A DNA stretch of 64,000 bases from Ferdinandcohnia sp036962705 (GCF_036962705.1 NZ_JBALOQ010000034.1:1-64000); one strand, 5' to 3'; counted from the first letter of the stretch, positions 8,164 to 17,567 are shown. The notes: generated from the sequence alone by a model not told the origin. Numbers and translations are program-made.

Positions 8164-9630
8164 TTAATAATCGAATCGAGATGTAATCATCTTTTTACGT
8201 GTATAAAAATTTACTCCATCCTTTCCGTTTACATGAAGGTCGCCATAGAAGGAGTCCTTCCAACCAGAGAATGGAAAAAATGCCATTGTCGCTGGTACTC
8301 CAACATTGATTCCAAGCATTCCTGCTTCTGCTTCTTCCCTAAATTGTCTTACTGCCCTTGCATCCTTTGTATAGATGGTTGCACCGTTTCCAAAACGTGA
8401 CTTTCGTATATAGTCAAGACCTTCGTCTAAATCCTTTGCACGTAAGAGACTTAAAACAGGTGCAAAGATTTCCTCTTTTGCAATGGTCATATCTGGTGTT
8501 ACATGGTCAAAAATGGTGGGTCCCAAAAAGTTTCCTTCCGGCATTTCGTCCATTTCTTTTCTTCCATCTCGAATGAGTTCCGCACCTTCTTCAAGTCCCT
8601 TTTTCACATAGCCAAGAACTTTATTAAGATGGGACTCGCGGATAACAGGTGTTAAAAGCACCTCATCGTCCATTCCATTCCCAATCGTTAGCTTATCTGC
8701 AGAATCCTTTAGCGCAGATACAAATCTTTCACCGTCCCCGACAACGACAACTGCACTACAAGCCATACAACGTTGTCCTGCACTTCCAAATGTAGAGCTG
8801 ATAATATTTGCTACCGCTTTTTCCATATCTGCATCTGGCATGACTATATGATGGTTTTTTGCACCTGATAAGGCTTGAACCCGCTTTCCATGTGCTGCCG
8901 CACGTTCATACACATATTTTGCAACTGGCTGAGAGCCTACAAAAGAAATGGCACTTACATTTGGATGTTCTAACAAACCATTAACAACATCATGTGCTCC
9001 ATGAACAACGTTCAACACTCCTTTTGGTGCCCCTGCTTCTGTAAATAAACGTGCAAGCTCATTTGCAAGCATTGGAGTCCGTTCAGATGGCTTTAAAACA
9101 AAGGTATTTCCACAGGCAATGGCTAACGGGAACATCCACATCGGAACCATCATTGGGAAGTTAAATGGGGTAATTCCACCTACTACTCCCAATGGATATC
9201 GGAACATTTCAGAGTCTATATCCTCAGCAATGTTTGATAACGTCTCCCCCATCATTAAAGTCGGGGCTCCTGCAGCAAATTCCACACATTCTATCCCTCT
9301 TAGCACCTCTCCATGAGCTTCCTTATATGCTTTACCGTTTTCTTGAACAACGAGTCTTGCTAATCTTTCATGATTCTCTGTTAGTAAATAGTGATATTTG
9401 TATAAGATCCTCGCCCGCTTTGGAACGGGAGTGTTTTTCCAGGTTTTAAAAGCTTCTCTAGCAGCTTTTACAGCCTGGTCTACATCTTCCTTTGAAGAAA
9501 GCGGTACACGTGCTAATGTTTCTTTTGTTGCAGGATTCGGAACCTCTAGTGTTTCAGTTCCAAGCGCATCCACCCATTCTCCATTTATATAATTTTTTAG
9601 TACAACAGTTTCATTTTTAACTACTGTCAT
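8164..9630 (-). CDS. mmsA: CoA-acylating (methyl)malonate-semialdehyde dehydrogenase
   Basis: This 488-residue aldehyde dehydrogenase is of the MmsA/IolA type. It oxidises malonate or methylmalonate semialdehyde with NAD+ and CoA to acetyl- or propionyl-CoA plus CO2. Motifs are ITPFNFPMMVPMWM (153-166), FVGSQPVAKYVYERA (230-244) and the catalytic cysteine in SAGQRCMACS (Cys288). It lacks the general-base glutamate of hydrolytic aldehyde dehydrogenases (ALSGAKNH in place of LELGGK), as is normal for the CoA-dependent class. AAAGGAGG precedes the ATG. It serves the beta-alanine (uracil) and 3-aminoisobutyrate (thymine) ends of the pathway. Confidence 0.93.
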   Translation of the reverse strand: MTVVKNETVVLKNYINGEWVDALGTETLEVPNPATKETLARVPLSSKEDVDQAVKAAREAFKTWKNTPVPKRARILYKYHYLLTENHERLARLVVQENGKAYKEAHGEVLRGIECVEFAAGAPTLMMGETLSNIAEDIDSEMFRYPLGVVGGITPFNFPMMVPMWMFPLAIACGNTFVLKPSERTPMLANELARLFTEAGAPKGVLNVVHGAHDVVNGLLEHPNVSAISFVGSQPVAKYVYERAAAHGKRVQALSGAKNHHIVMPDADMEKAVANIISSTFGSAGQRCMACSAVVVVGDGERFVSALKDSADKLTIGNGMDDEVLLTPVIRESHLNKVLGYVKKGLEEGAELIRDGRKEMDEMPEGNFLGPTIFDHVTPDMTIAKEEIFAPVLSLLRAKDLDEGLDYIRKSRFGNGATIYTKDARAVRQFREEAEAGMLGINVGVPATMAFFPFSGWKDSFYGDLHVNGKDGVNFYTRKKMITSRFDY

Positions 9631-9676
9631 ATTTCGTACAGCCTCCTTTTTGTAAATTGTACTTTTTCGTTATTCC

Positions 9677-9690
9677 TAACCTATAGGTTA
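9677..9690. promoter_or_regulatory. Perfect 14-bp palindrome upstream of the mmsA operon
   Basis: TAACCTATAGGTTA is a perfect palindrome 47-60 bp upstream of the mmsA start codon. It is a candidate operator, for example for the adjacent PucR-type regulator. No second copy was noticed ahead of the other pyrimidine genes. Confidence 0.4.
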
Positions 9691-9704
9691 ATTATCCTTC
9701 AAGT

Positions 9705-9718
9705 TGAAAGTGCTTTCA
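9705..9718. promoter_or_regulatory. cre-like site upstream of mmsA
   Basis: TGAAAGTGCTTTCA resembles the CcpA catabolite-response element (TGAAAnCGnTTTCA) except that the central CG is replaced. It lies between the pucR terminator and the mmsA start and suggests carbon-catabolite control of the beta-alanine branch. Confidence 0.45.
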
Positions 9719-9779
9719 TTAGACATTCTGTAAAATAACCGCTTGTAATTTTTCTACATTTTGATTGATACTTTTGACC

Positions 9780-9805
9780 TAAAAAACCCACTAAATTCTA
9801 GTGGG
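9780..9805 (-). terminator. Intrinsic terminator of pucR
   Basis: Stem CCCACTA / TAGTGGG has a five-base loop and is followed on the minus strand by TTTTTT. It lies directly beyond the regulator stop. Confidence 0.85.
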
Positions 9806-11413
9806 CTATAAAACTTCCTTCTTCTCTTTTAATTGTTTGGATGAAACTAAAAATTCGTATGATAAAATCATAAACTCAATCGCAAGCCGTTTTTCATGGC
9901 TCATAAAGTCTGAGCCTAATAGTTTTTCCAGCTTTTGAATACGGTGATATAGTGTTTGCCTCACAATAAATAAGCGCTTTGCAGTTTCTTGCTTAGAGCC
10001 ATTACAGGATAAATAAGTTTTAAGTGTGTCCATGAGCTTTCCATTATTTTTTTTATCATGGGCAATAACTGGTTCTAAATACTCTAAAACGACCTCCTGC
10101 AAATCAATATGCCGATGAAGCAATGAGATAAGCCGGAAAATATGTAAGTCATCGTAAAAATAGCTCTGTGCTGGAATCGACATCCGATTTTGAATTCGAA
10201 TGGTTTCTAAAGCAGTTTGATAGCTTTTATGTACATCAGCTAACTCTTCTACAAATTTTCCAATCCCAAATACCGGTTGAGCTTTGTTATTTCTACGCTG
10301 CAATTCTGAGTTTAGTAACCTCCGGATTCCCTCCTGAACTCTCGTTTTCCATGTCGTAGTGTTTCGTTCATTTAGAATGATTAAAACAATTGTGTTTCTT
10401 TTTTCAGCGACAAAAAGTGTAAAACCCTGTTGTTCAAAAATAGCCCGAAGAAACATTTTAAAATACGTCAAATCACTTGTTGAATACTCATCGGTTGGAT
10501 CTATTTTACAAATACAAACAACGGCTCCTTTTGGTTTACTCGTTGAAGTGAGTGCTAAATATTCACTGATGGATTCTTCGCTTTGTTCACCTTCTAACCA
10601 ATCATTGATCCATTCGGTAGTTTCCACCCTTTGCTTTTCCTCAACATAAAGGTTACGAAGGAAAAGCTGTGCAAGAGCAGTTGCTGTTCGATCTAAAATA
10701 AGGTGGTCAAATTCGGTTAATTCTCTTTCCTCAGAAATGATCGCCAATTCTGCATAACGATCGCCCAATAAATGAATGGCGATTTTCGCCACGCAGGTAG
10801 AGTCGTCTGACTGAGACCTTATTAATTCTAGTAGTTTCATTCGTTTTTGTTCTGTAGCTTCTGGAATAAATTGATTTTCATTGTTATTAAAGAGGATGAG
10901 TACTTGAACTTGGAGGTAGCTTCTAATAAATTTTAGAATGTCAGCATAATGATCGATTGATAATAATCTTTTATTTAATGCTTGTGAGTAATTTTCAAGG
11001 TTGGTTATCATTTGGTATTGGCGGTTAATAAGAAGTCCATGGATGTCTTGCGTAATTTCAACAAACGGTACTTCTTTTAAAAATAAGATAATTGGAAATT
11101 GGGACTTGTTCGCGATGTCAATAATTTCTGGTGGAATCGATGAGGTGTATATTCCTAATTCAATACAAATTCCTGCTGCATGTGAATCAATTAATTGCTC
11201 GATGACTGAGATGAATTTCTCTTTATTGTCCCTCCATGCAACACCTGTTGAAAGAATTAATTCATTTCCATTTAAGAGATTTCGAATATTTGTTACTTCA
11301 ACAACGTGGACCCATTTTACTTGTCGTCCGAGTCCCTCTTTCCCCGCTATCACTTTACTGCTTTCAAAGTGCTTCCGACTTAAAATATCTTCAACGGTAA
11401 TAGATGATTTCAA
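9806..11413 (-). CDS. PucR-family transcriptional regulator of the pyrimidine cluster
   Basis: This 535-residue regulator begins with the PucR domain (ITVEDILSRKHFESSKVIAG; about residues 5-125, including LSTGVAW). A GGDEF-like middle follows, then a C-terminal HTH (about 470-520) with the signature ETAKRLFIVRQTLYHRIQKL. PucR-type proteins are usually activators of nitrogen-compound catabolic operons; the related AdeR controls ald in B. subtilis. The start is TTG 11413 with GGGGAG seven bases upstream, and a TATAAT -10 lies at 11452-11457 on the minus strand. It sits between the uracil and beta-alanine halves of the cluster, so it probably controls both. Confidence 0.9.
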   Translation of the reverse strand: MKSSITVEDILSRKHFESSKVIAGKEGLGRQVKWVHVVEVTNIRNLLNGNELILSTGVAWRDNKEKFISVIEQLIDSHAAGICIELGIYTSSIPPEIIDIANKSQFPIILFLKEVPFVEITQDIHGLLINRQYQMITNLENYSQALNKRLLSIDHYADILKFIRSYLQVQVLILFNNNENQFIPEATEQKRMKLLELIRSQSDDSTCVAKIAIHLLGDRYAELAIISEERELTEFDHLILDRTATALAQLFLRNLYVEEKQRVETTEWINDWLEGEQSEESISEYLALTSTSKPKGAVVCICKIDPTDEYSTSDLTYFKMFLRAIFEQQGFTLFVAEKRNTIVLIILNERNTTTWKTRVQEGIRRLLNSELQRRNNKAQPVFGIGKFVEELADVHKSYQTALETIRIQNRMSIPAQSYFYDDLHIFRLISLLHRHIDLQEVVLEYLEPVIAHDKKNNGKLMDTLKTYLSCNGSKQETAKRLFIVRQTLYHRIQKLEKLLGSDFMSHEKRLAIEFMILSYEFLVSSKQLKEKKEVL

Positions 11414-11519
11414 TCTACAGCTCCCCTATATTGAATTTTCAGATTAATTTCATTATAAACGATTATGTGAATTAAAGGGGTGTTTTTCCAAATCTTTTTA
11501 TTACAACAAAGTTGATGTC

Positions 11520-11560
11520 AATAAAAAAACCAGTATCTTTCAATTTACAGATACTGGTTT
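11520..11560 (-). terminator. Intrinsic terminator after the 70-residue ORF
   Basis: A 12-bp stem, AAACCAGTATCT / AGATACTGGTTT, is followed by a T-rich run on the minus strand. It ends the preT-preA-hydA-permease operon. Confidence 0.9.
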
Positions 11561-11587
11561 TCCATTATTTTTTGTCCAATACTACGC

Positions 11588-11800
11588 TTATGCGCCTTCC
11601 TTTTGTTGCTTGATTAGCATCACTGCAAAATATTTACGCCCTTCAGGTGTTATAACATGTAAAGTCTCTTTTTCATCTTTTTTCTCAAAATCTACAAATG
11701 CCCCGCTAAGGTTTTCAATGATATTTGCAATTTTATAGCCTTTTTGAAGTAAAAAGTCTATTTTGTCTCTCTCTTGTAAAAAGACTTGGTATTCTGACAT
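11588..11800 (-). CDS. Small conserved-looking protein at the end of the pyrimidine operon
   Basis: This 70-residue hydrophilic protein has no signal or membrane segment. It starts MSEYQVFLQERDKIDFLL and ends with a basic KQQKEGA tail. It has a good GAGGAGTG ribosome site and lies 22 bp behind the uracil permease, ahead of the operon terminator, so it is almost certainly expressed with the pathway. The family is not recognised. Its size, alternating charged residues and position allow a role as a small regulator or accessory factor, but nothing in the sequence proves that. Confidence 0.75.
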   Translation of the reverse strand: MSEYQVFLQERDKIDFLLQKGYKIANIIENLSGAFVDFEKKDEKETLHVITPEGRKYFAVMLIKQQKEGA

Positions 11801-11822
11801 GTTTTGACACTCCTCGTTTTTC

Positions 11823-13145
11823 TTATAGTGAAGTTGTTTTATGATCTAACTCAACCTCATACATATTGACGTCATCATCAACTGCCCCTCCAGGTATGGC
11901 CCAATTTAATAGAACTCCCAAAATTGCTGACAGTGCCATGGCATGAATTTCAAAGTTAGCTGAGAACTTCATGATCGCCCCACCGATCCCAACAACGAGA
12001 ATGACGGAAGAAATAATCAGGTTACGCTTATCATCCAAATCTACTTTACTATCAACGAGCATCCGTAACCCAGAAGCAGCAATGATCCCGAATAATAGAA
12101 GGGAAATTCCACCCATTACTGCTGTTGGTATCGAACTAATGAGTGCAGTAATTTTACCAATAAACCCAAACAGTATTGCAAACACGGCTGCTCCACCGAT
12201 AACGAAAACGCTAAATACTCTTGTGATGGCTAGTACGCCAATATTTTCGCCGTATGTGGTATTCGGAGGACCGCCCATTAACGCTGCTAGCATGGTGGCA
12301 AGACCATCTCCCATAATCGAACGATGTAAACCAGGCCTTTGAATTAAATCTTTATGAACAACCTTACTTAATACCATTTGATGTCCAATATGTTCAGATA
12401 AGGTAACGATCGAAACAGGTACCATTAGAGCAATAATACTTAGTGTCACGCCGGGGGAATAATGAACAAACGGAAAAAGAAAATCGGGCATTTCGAAAAT
12501 CTTCGCGGACTTTACACCAGATAGATCAACTAACCCGACAATGGCAGCATATATATATCCTCCGACAATACCAATTAATACAGGAATTAAATTTAAAAAG
12601 CCTTTAAGAAAGATGGAGCTTAAAATCACAATCAACAAGGTTACTAATGCAACCGAAAAATGAAGTAAGCTATATTCACCATTAGCGTTATTCATTGCCA
12701 TACCGACTGCTGTTGGTGCAAGGCTAAGTCCGATTACAATGATAACAGGTCCAACGACAACTGGTGGCAGTAATTTAATCAGCCATTTATGGCCAGTAGC
12801 TTTGATGGCTAACGCAACAATCCCGTATACAAGACCTGCTAAAAAACTTCCAATCATTGCTGCACCTGGACCATCTGCCGCGGTTGCGGCAATGATTGGC
12901 GCGATAAAGGCAAATGAGGAACCAACATATGCAGGAACTTGCCCCTTCGTAATAATGAGAAAAGTGATCGTACCAACTCCACTTGAAATAAGGGCTACAC
13001 CTGGGGATAACCCAACAAGATACGGAACTAAGATGGTTGCACCGAACATAGCAAACAAATGCTGGATGCTTAAAACTAAAAACTTACCTGGCGGCGGAGA
13101 CTCATGTATATCCAAAACAACCTTCTTCGAATCTACACTGCTCAA
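11823..13145 (-). CDS. uraA: NCS2-family uracil permease
   Basis: This 440-residue integral membrane protein has about 14 membrane segments. It carries the NCS2 signature region SIVTLSEHIGHQ (transmembrane segment 8, with the substrate-binding glutamate) and GGPPNTTYGENIGVLAITRV (segment 10). Members are proton-coupled uracil symporters. The start is TTG 13145 with AAAGGGGG seven bases upstream. It follows the NCS1 permease by 73 bp. Having both permease families in one operon suggests different nucleobases, or different affinities, for the same pathway. Confidence 0.94.
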   Translation of the reverse strand: MSSVDSKKVVLDIHESPPPGKFLVLSIQHLFAMFGATILVPYLVGLSPGVALISSGVGTITFLIITKGQVPAYVGSSFAFIAPIIAATAADGPGAAMIGSFLAGLVYGIVALAIKATGHKWLIKLLPPVVVGPVIIVIGLSLAPTAVGMAMNNANGEYSLLHFSVALVTLLIVILSSIFLKGFLNLIPVLIGIVGGYIYAAIVGLVDLSGVKSAKIFEMPDFLFPFVHYSPGVTLSIIALMVPVSIVTLSEHIGHQMVLSKVVHKDLIQRPGLHRSIMGDGLATMLAALMGGPPNTTYGENIGVLAITRVFSVFVIGGAAVFAILFGFIGKITALISSIPTAVMGGISLLLFGIIAASGLRMLVDSKVDLDDKRNLIISSVILVVGIGGAIMKFSANFEIHAMALSAILGVLLNWAIPGGAVDDDVNMYEVELDHKTTSL

Positions 13146-13218
13146 TTCTAATCCCCCTTTACCTTTGAATTGCTAAAATGATTTAACTATTTTCTTTGTA
13201 TAATCCATATCGAAAAAA

Positions 13219-14694
13219 CTACATCTTTGAGTCAACTGTTGTTTCTGGTACAACCACAACTTTTTCTTCTTCTGAGATTTCCCAGTCACGCCCCACTGTA
13301 ATCCCTAAATATTTCTCATCATCTGGGTCATCAATTTCTGCCTGAGTAAATTTTTTGAAATACCAATATTTCGCTAATACATAGTAAATAACCGCACCTA
13401 CACCAAATCCGACAAAAAAAGAATATGCAGAGAAGAAATATGAAGCAATCCCTCCAATGATCCAAGCAAGCATACCTGCCCAGTTGATTCCATTTGAATA
13501 TCTGTACTGTCCCTTGGTTTCATAAAGCTCTGGAACATTAACCCTCCTTTTTCTTAGGAGGTAGTAATCCGTAAATAAAATACCGACTATGGCTGATAGA
13601 ATTCCCCCAATAATTAGAAGAGCTGGAATGATGACTCCAAATAATTTCCAAGGTTGAACAAGTAAACCTATAATACCTGCTGTAATGACCCCTGCCCAAA
13701 ATGGAAATTTTGGTCCTCCAACGTTTGAGAAGATGGTTGCGGCAGGTACTACGTTGGCAGCCGTGTTTGTGGACCATTGTGCGAGTATAATCATTAATAA
13801 AAGGATGACTAACACGAATCCTCCTGCTGCTTCCTGCAGTGCAACAACAGGGTCATAATTTAAAACAGCCACATACGCAACCGCACCAATGATAATCATT
13901 AATAAGTTAACTAGTGGCATAACGACTACATTACCTGCAATTTGTGCCTTGTTTCGTTTAAACCAATTTCTTTCATACTTTGGAGCTTTAAAGAATCTGG
14001 ATAACGAAGGCATATCTGCAGCAAGTGTGGCCCAAAAGCCCATGTTTGCCATTACAACAACCATAAATGCAGTCAACGCAGCAGTTCCATTTACTGGACT
14101 TTCCACCCATGTCCAAATATCTCGACCTTGGTCAGCGGCTTTTCCTGAAAGGGAAATGAACATCCAAAACGAGATGAGTAAGATGATTGGAGCAGCTAAA
14201 TCTGCAAATCTCTCAATTGCTTTCATTCCAAGAGCGGTGTTCACTAACTGGGCAGCGGCAAATAGTAAAAAACAGATAAACCAGTTATCGAATCCAACAA
14301 GAATGTTTAAGATCGCATTCATGGCGGTTGCACCAAAATAGGTATTAATTCCAAACCAACAAGAAGCTGTGACACCACGTACTACCGAGGGTATATGAGT
14401 TCCAATTGTTCCGAAGGGAGCCCGCATATAGACCGGAAACGAGAGTCCATGCTCTACTCCGATATCACCGATAAACGTCATGAAAAGCCCAATTAACACA
14501 GAGCCGATAATAGTTGCTACAATCACCCATCCAAGTGGTAAATGCCTAATGCCATCTCCACCGATTGCGAAAGCAGCTAGTACAATTGCCATACCTACCC
14601 AAATTAAGGAGAAACCAAACGCACCTATCTTCCTAGCTCCATACCCAATTGGAAACAAATCTGGAGATTTCAAAGAATTACTACTTTTTTTCAT
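13219..14694 (-). CDS. NCS1-family nucleobase:cation symporter
   Basis: This 491-residue protein has about 12 membrane segments. The N-terminal FPIGYGARKIGAFGFSLIWVG and the ASCWFGINTYFGA segment are typical of NCS1 carriers for allantoin, hydantoin, uracil or thiamine precursors. It lies between hydA and the NCS2 uracil permease, so a pyrimidine or dihydropyrimidine/hydantoin is the likely cargo. A GAGAGGGTG ribosome site precedes the ATG. The long C-terminal tail (about 40 residues, EEEKVVVVPETT) is cytoplasmic and acidic. Confidence 0.92.
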   Translation of the reverse strand: MKKSSNSLKSPDLFPIGYGARKIGAFGFSLIWVGMAIVLAAFAIGGDGIRHLPLGWVIVATIIGSVLIGLFMTFIGDIGVEHGLSFPVYMRAPFGTIGTHIPSVVRGVTASCWFGINTYFGATAMNAILNILVGFDNWFICFLLFAAAQLVNTALGMKAIERFADLAAPIILLISFWMFISLSGKAADQGRDIWTWVESPVNGTAALTAFMVVVMANMGFWATLAADMPSLSRFFKAPKYERNWFKRNKAQIAGNVVVMPLVNLLMIIIGAVAYVAVLNYDPVVALQEAAGGFVLVILLLMIILAQWSTNTAANVVPAATIFSNVGGPKFPFWAGVITAGIIGLLVQPWKLFGVIIPALLIIGGILSAIVGILFTDYYLLRKRRVNVPELYETKGQYRYSNGINWAGMLAWIIGGIASYFFSAYSFFVGFGVGAVIYYVLAKYWYFKKFTQAEIDDPDDEKYLGITVGRDWEISEEEKVVVVPETTVDSKM

Positions 14695-14770
14695 TACAAC
14701 ACCCTCTCTTAAAATTATTTTAAATATTCTGAATAATTATCGTATAAACTCACCTCTTTTCCTTCTCTAA

Positions 14771-14805
14771 ATGAAGGAAGGAGTTTTACTTCCTCCTTCC
14801 TTCAT
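14771..14805 (-). other. 13-bp perfect hairpin between hydA and the NCS1 gene
   Basis: ATGAAGGAAGGAG and CTCCTTCCTTCAT form a perfect stem with a nine-base loop. No T run follows on the minus strand, so a simple terminator is unlikely. It may be an mRNA processing or stability element that sets different levels for the enzymes and the transporters. Confidence 0.6.
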
Positions 14806-14811
14806 CTACCT

Positions 14812-16230
14812 TTACAATGTAACCGTTTTATCCTTTATAACTTCATAATGATTACCGTATTTTGCACGTTTAATAAATTGACCTGCTCCTAGTTTTCCAA
14901 CGAACTGTTTATCACGGACAACAAATTCCCCTCTAGAAAGAACAGATACTGGTTCGCCGGTAAACTTCATACCTTCAAATGCACTGTAATCGACTGCCAT
15001 ATGATGGGTTTCAGCTGAAATTGTTCGCTCGATATTAGGGTCAAAAATTACAATATCTGCGTCCCCTCCGACCGCTATTGTACCCTTCTTCGGATACAAT
15101 CCAAATAGCTTTGCAACCCTAGTAGATGTTAAATCCACAAACTGATTTAATGTAATTCTTCCTTTTTTGACACCCTCTGAGAAAAGAACTGTTAAGCGAT
15201 CTTCAATCATTGGTCCCCCATTAGGAATCTTCGAGAAATCTCCTAAACCAAGCTCCTTTTGTCCTTTAAAATCAAATGAACATTGATCTGAACCGAATGT
15301 TTGAAGCTGCCCGGTTCGAAGTGCATTCCATAATACATCTTGATTCCATTTTTCACGTAGTGGTGGTGACCAGACGTATTTGGCTCCTTCAAAATTCGGT
15401 TTTTCGAGATAGGATTGGTCAAGGACTAAATATTGTGGACAAGTTTCCCCCCACACGTCAAAGCCTTTCTCTCTCGCTTCTGTAATTGCTTTTACAGCAT
15501 CGGCACATGATACATGAACCACATAAAGCTGAGAATTCGCAAGTCCTGCAAAGGTTGCGGCTCTCTCTGTAGCCTCCCCTTCAATTTCCTGTGGTCGAGT
15601 TAACGCATGATAGATTGGATCAGTATTTCCTTCACTGAGCGCCTTTTTCACAAGATAGTCAATGACGTCTCCATTTTCAGCGTGAACCATGACTAAGGCA
15701 CCTAATTCTTTAGCCGCAACTAGTGTTTTAAATAAGGTTTCATCATCTGCTTGTAGCACATTTTTATAGGCCATAAATACTTTAAAGGATGTGATCCCTT
15801 CATTTTCAATAACGGATGGAAGCTCATTTAATACTGCATCCGTTACTTCTCCAATTGAAAGGTGAAAGCCGTAGTCAATAACTGCTTTGCCCTGTGACTT
15901 CCCATGCCACGTATTAATTGCATCTTTTAAAGGCTCTCCTTTATTGGATAAGCAAAAATCAATAATCGTCGTTGTTCCTCCAAAGGCAGCCGCAATTGTC
16001 CCGGTTTCAAAATCATCCTTTGTTACAGTACCTCCAAAAGGCATTTCTAGATGAGTATGAGGATCAATCCCACCTGGAAAAACATAGCATCCATTTGCAT
16101 CAACTACTTCTGCACCTTCAGTAGAAAGATTCATTCCGATTTGACTGATCACACCATTTTCAACAAGAATTTCTGCTTGATAAGTATCTGTTGCTGTTAC
16201 GATGGTTCCATTTTTAATTACCTTCTTCAT
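14812..16230 (-). CDS. hydA: Dihydropyrimidinase (D-hydantoinase)
   Basis: This 472-residue cyclic amidohydrolase opens dihydrouracil or dihydrothymine to the N-carbamoyl-beta-amino acid. With the second ATG (16230) as Met1, the metal histidines are His58 and His60 in DPHTHLEMPFGG, and the carbamylated lysine is Lys150 in TSFKVFMAYK. These numbers match those of characterised bacillary D-hydantoinases. The second ATG is favoured because GGGGAGG lies six bases upstream of it and only three from the first. It starts 24 bp downstream of preA in the same operon. It is followed by a long hairpin before the NCS1 gene. Confidence 0.96.
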   Translation of the reverse strand: MKKVIKNGTIVTATDTYQAEILVENGVISQIGMNLSTEGAEVVDANGCYVFPGGIDPHTHLEMPFGGTVTKDDFETGTIAAAFGGTTTIIDFCLSNKGEPLKDAINTWHGKSQGKAVIDYGFHLSIGEVTDAVLNELPSVIENEGITSFKVFMAYKNVLQADDETLFKTLVAAKELGALVMVHAENGDVIDYLVKKALSEGNTDPIYHALTRPQEIEGEATERAATFAGLANSQLYVVHVSCADAVKAITEAREKGFDVWGETCPQYLVLDQSYLEKPNFEGAKYVWSPPLREKWNQDVLWNALRTGQLQTFGSDQCSFDFKGQKELGLGDFSKIPNGGPMIEDRLTVLFSEGVKKGRITLNQFVDLTSTRVAKLFGLYPKKGTIAVGGDADIVIFDPNIERTISAETHHMAVDYSAFEGMKFTGEPVSVLSRGEFVVRDKQFVGKLGAGQFIKRAKYGNHYEVIKDKTVTL

Positions 16231-16254
16231 CATTGGCCTCCCCAGAAAAACGAT

Positions 16255-17538
16255 TTATTTTACTGTGTCTACCTTACAACTAGCTGCACCAAGAGCCGCC
16301 TGACGCTCATTCCATGTCATTGGAGGTAATCCGCTTGGGATTTCAACCATATCAATTGCTCCATCAACTGGACAAACGATTGAACACAGGTTACAGCCAA
16401 CACAGTCTTCTTCTCTGACCTTTAGAATGTTGTAGCCATTTCCGTCCTTAAGCATGTCGATACACTGATGCGAAGTATCTTCACACGCAATATGACACTT
16501 ATTGCAATTTATACAAACATCATTATTGATGCGGGCAACAATTTTATAGTTTAAGTCAAGGTCACCCCAGTCAGAATACCTCGGAACCGTTTTTCCAACA
16601 ATATCCATGACAGAAGCAATCCCTTTTTGATCAAGATAGTTATCTAACCCTTCAATAATGTCCTCCACAATTCTAAAGCCATGATGCATAGCAGCAGTAC
16701 ACACCTGAACTCCTGAAGCACCCATCAGCATAAATTCAACCGCATCCTGCCAGGTTGAAATTCCACCTATGCCAGAAATCGGAACATTGATATGAGGGCT
16801 TCTTGCACAATCAGCGACCATATTAAGAGCGATCGGTTTTACCGCAGGACCACAATATCCACCATGTGCACCTTTGCCTCCGACATGAGGAATCGTGTTC
16901 CACGTGTCCAAATCAACACCAGCCAAACTATTTATTGTATTGATCATGCTAATCGCATCAGCGCCTCCTCTAGTGGCAGCCTCTGCTGTAGCAGTAATAT
17001 CTGTAATGTTTGGCGTTAGCTTTACAATAACTGGAGTTTGAGCTACTTCTTTCACCCAATAGGTTTGTTGTTCTACTAGGGAAGGCACCTGTCCGGATGC
17101 AGAACCCATCCCTCTTTCAGCCATTCCATGTGGACAGCCAAAGTTGAGTTCTAATCCATCTACGCCCACTTCTTCCACTCGTTTTACGATTTCATGCCAT
17201 TTTTCTTGTGTAGGCTCAACCATTAAGGAGGCAATAATTGTGTGATTTGGAAAAAGCTTCTTTGTTTCTTTTATTTCTTTTAAGTTCACCTCAAGTGGAC
17301 GATCAGAGATTAGTTCAATATTGTTAAAACCCGCAACACGTTGCCCATTAAAACTAACCGCTCCAAATCGTGACGTTACATTTAAAATGGGGTCACCTAA
17401 TGTCTTCCACACCGCTCCACCCCATCCAGCATCAAATGCACGTTGGACCTGATAACCGGAATTGGTTGGAGGAGCAGATGCTAACCAAAACGGATTAGGG
17501 GATTCTATTCCTGCTAGATTAATTCGTAAATCAGCCAT
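16255..17538 (-). CDS. preA: NAD-dependent dihydropyrimidine dehydrogenase, FMN/Fe-S subunit
   Basis: This 427-residue subunit reduces uracil or thymine to the 5,6-dihydro compound. The N-terminal dihydroorotate dehydrogenase-like FMN barrel (about 1-310) has LELNFGCPHGMAERGMG and VPISGIGGISTWQDA. The C-terminal ferredoxin domain has two 4Fe-4S motifs, CINCNKCHIACED and CVGCNLCSIVCPVDG. Length is normal. AAAGGAGG precedes the ATG. It starts 29 bp after preT, its electron-input partner, and is followed by hydA, which acts on its product. Confidence 0.96.
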   Translation of the reverse strand: MADLRINLAGIESPNPFWLASAPPTNSGYQVQRAFDAGWGGAVWKTLGDPILNVTSRFGAVSFNGQRVAGFNNIELISDRPLEVNLKEIKETKKLFPNHTIIASLMVEPTQEKWHEIVKRVEEVGVDGLELNFGCPHGMAERGMGSASGQVPSLVEQQTYWVKEVAQTPVIVKLTPNITDITATAEAATRGGADAISMINTINSLAGVDLDTWNTIPHVGGKGAHGGYCGPAVKPIALNMVADCARSPHINVPISGIGGISTWQDAVEFMLMGASGVQVCTAAMHHGFRIVEDIIEGLDNYLDQKGIASVMDIVGKTVPRYSDWGDLDLNYKIVARINNDVCINCNKCHIACEDTSHQCIDMLKDGNGYNILKVREEDCVGCNLCSIVCPVDGAIDMVEIPSGLPPMTWNERQAALGAASCKVDTVK

Positions 17539-17567
17539 TGATAAACCTCCTTTTGCCTTTTCGATTT

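Noticed and set aside
11971..12342. Plus-strand open frame opposite uraA
   Set aside because: It is a shadow of the membrane-protein gene on the other strand, with no ribosome site and biased composition.
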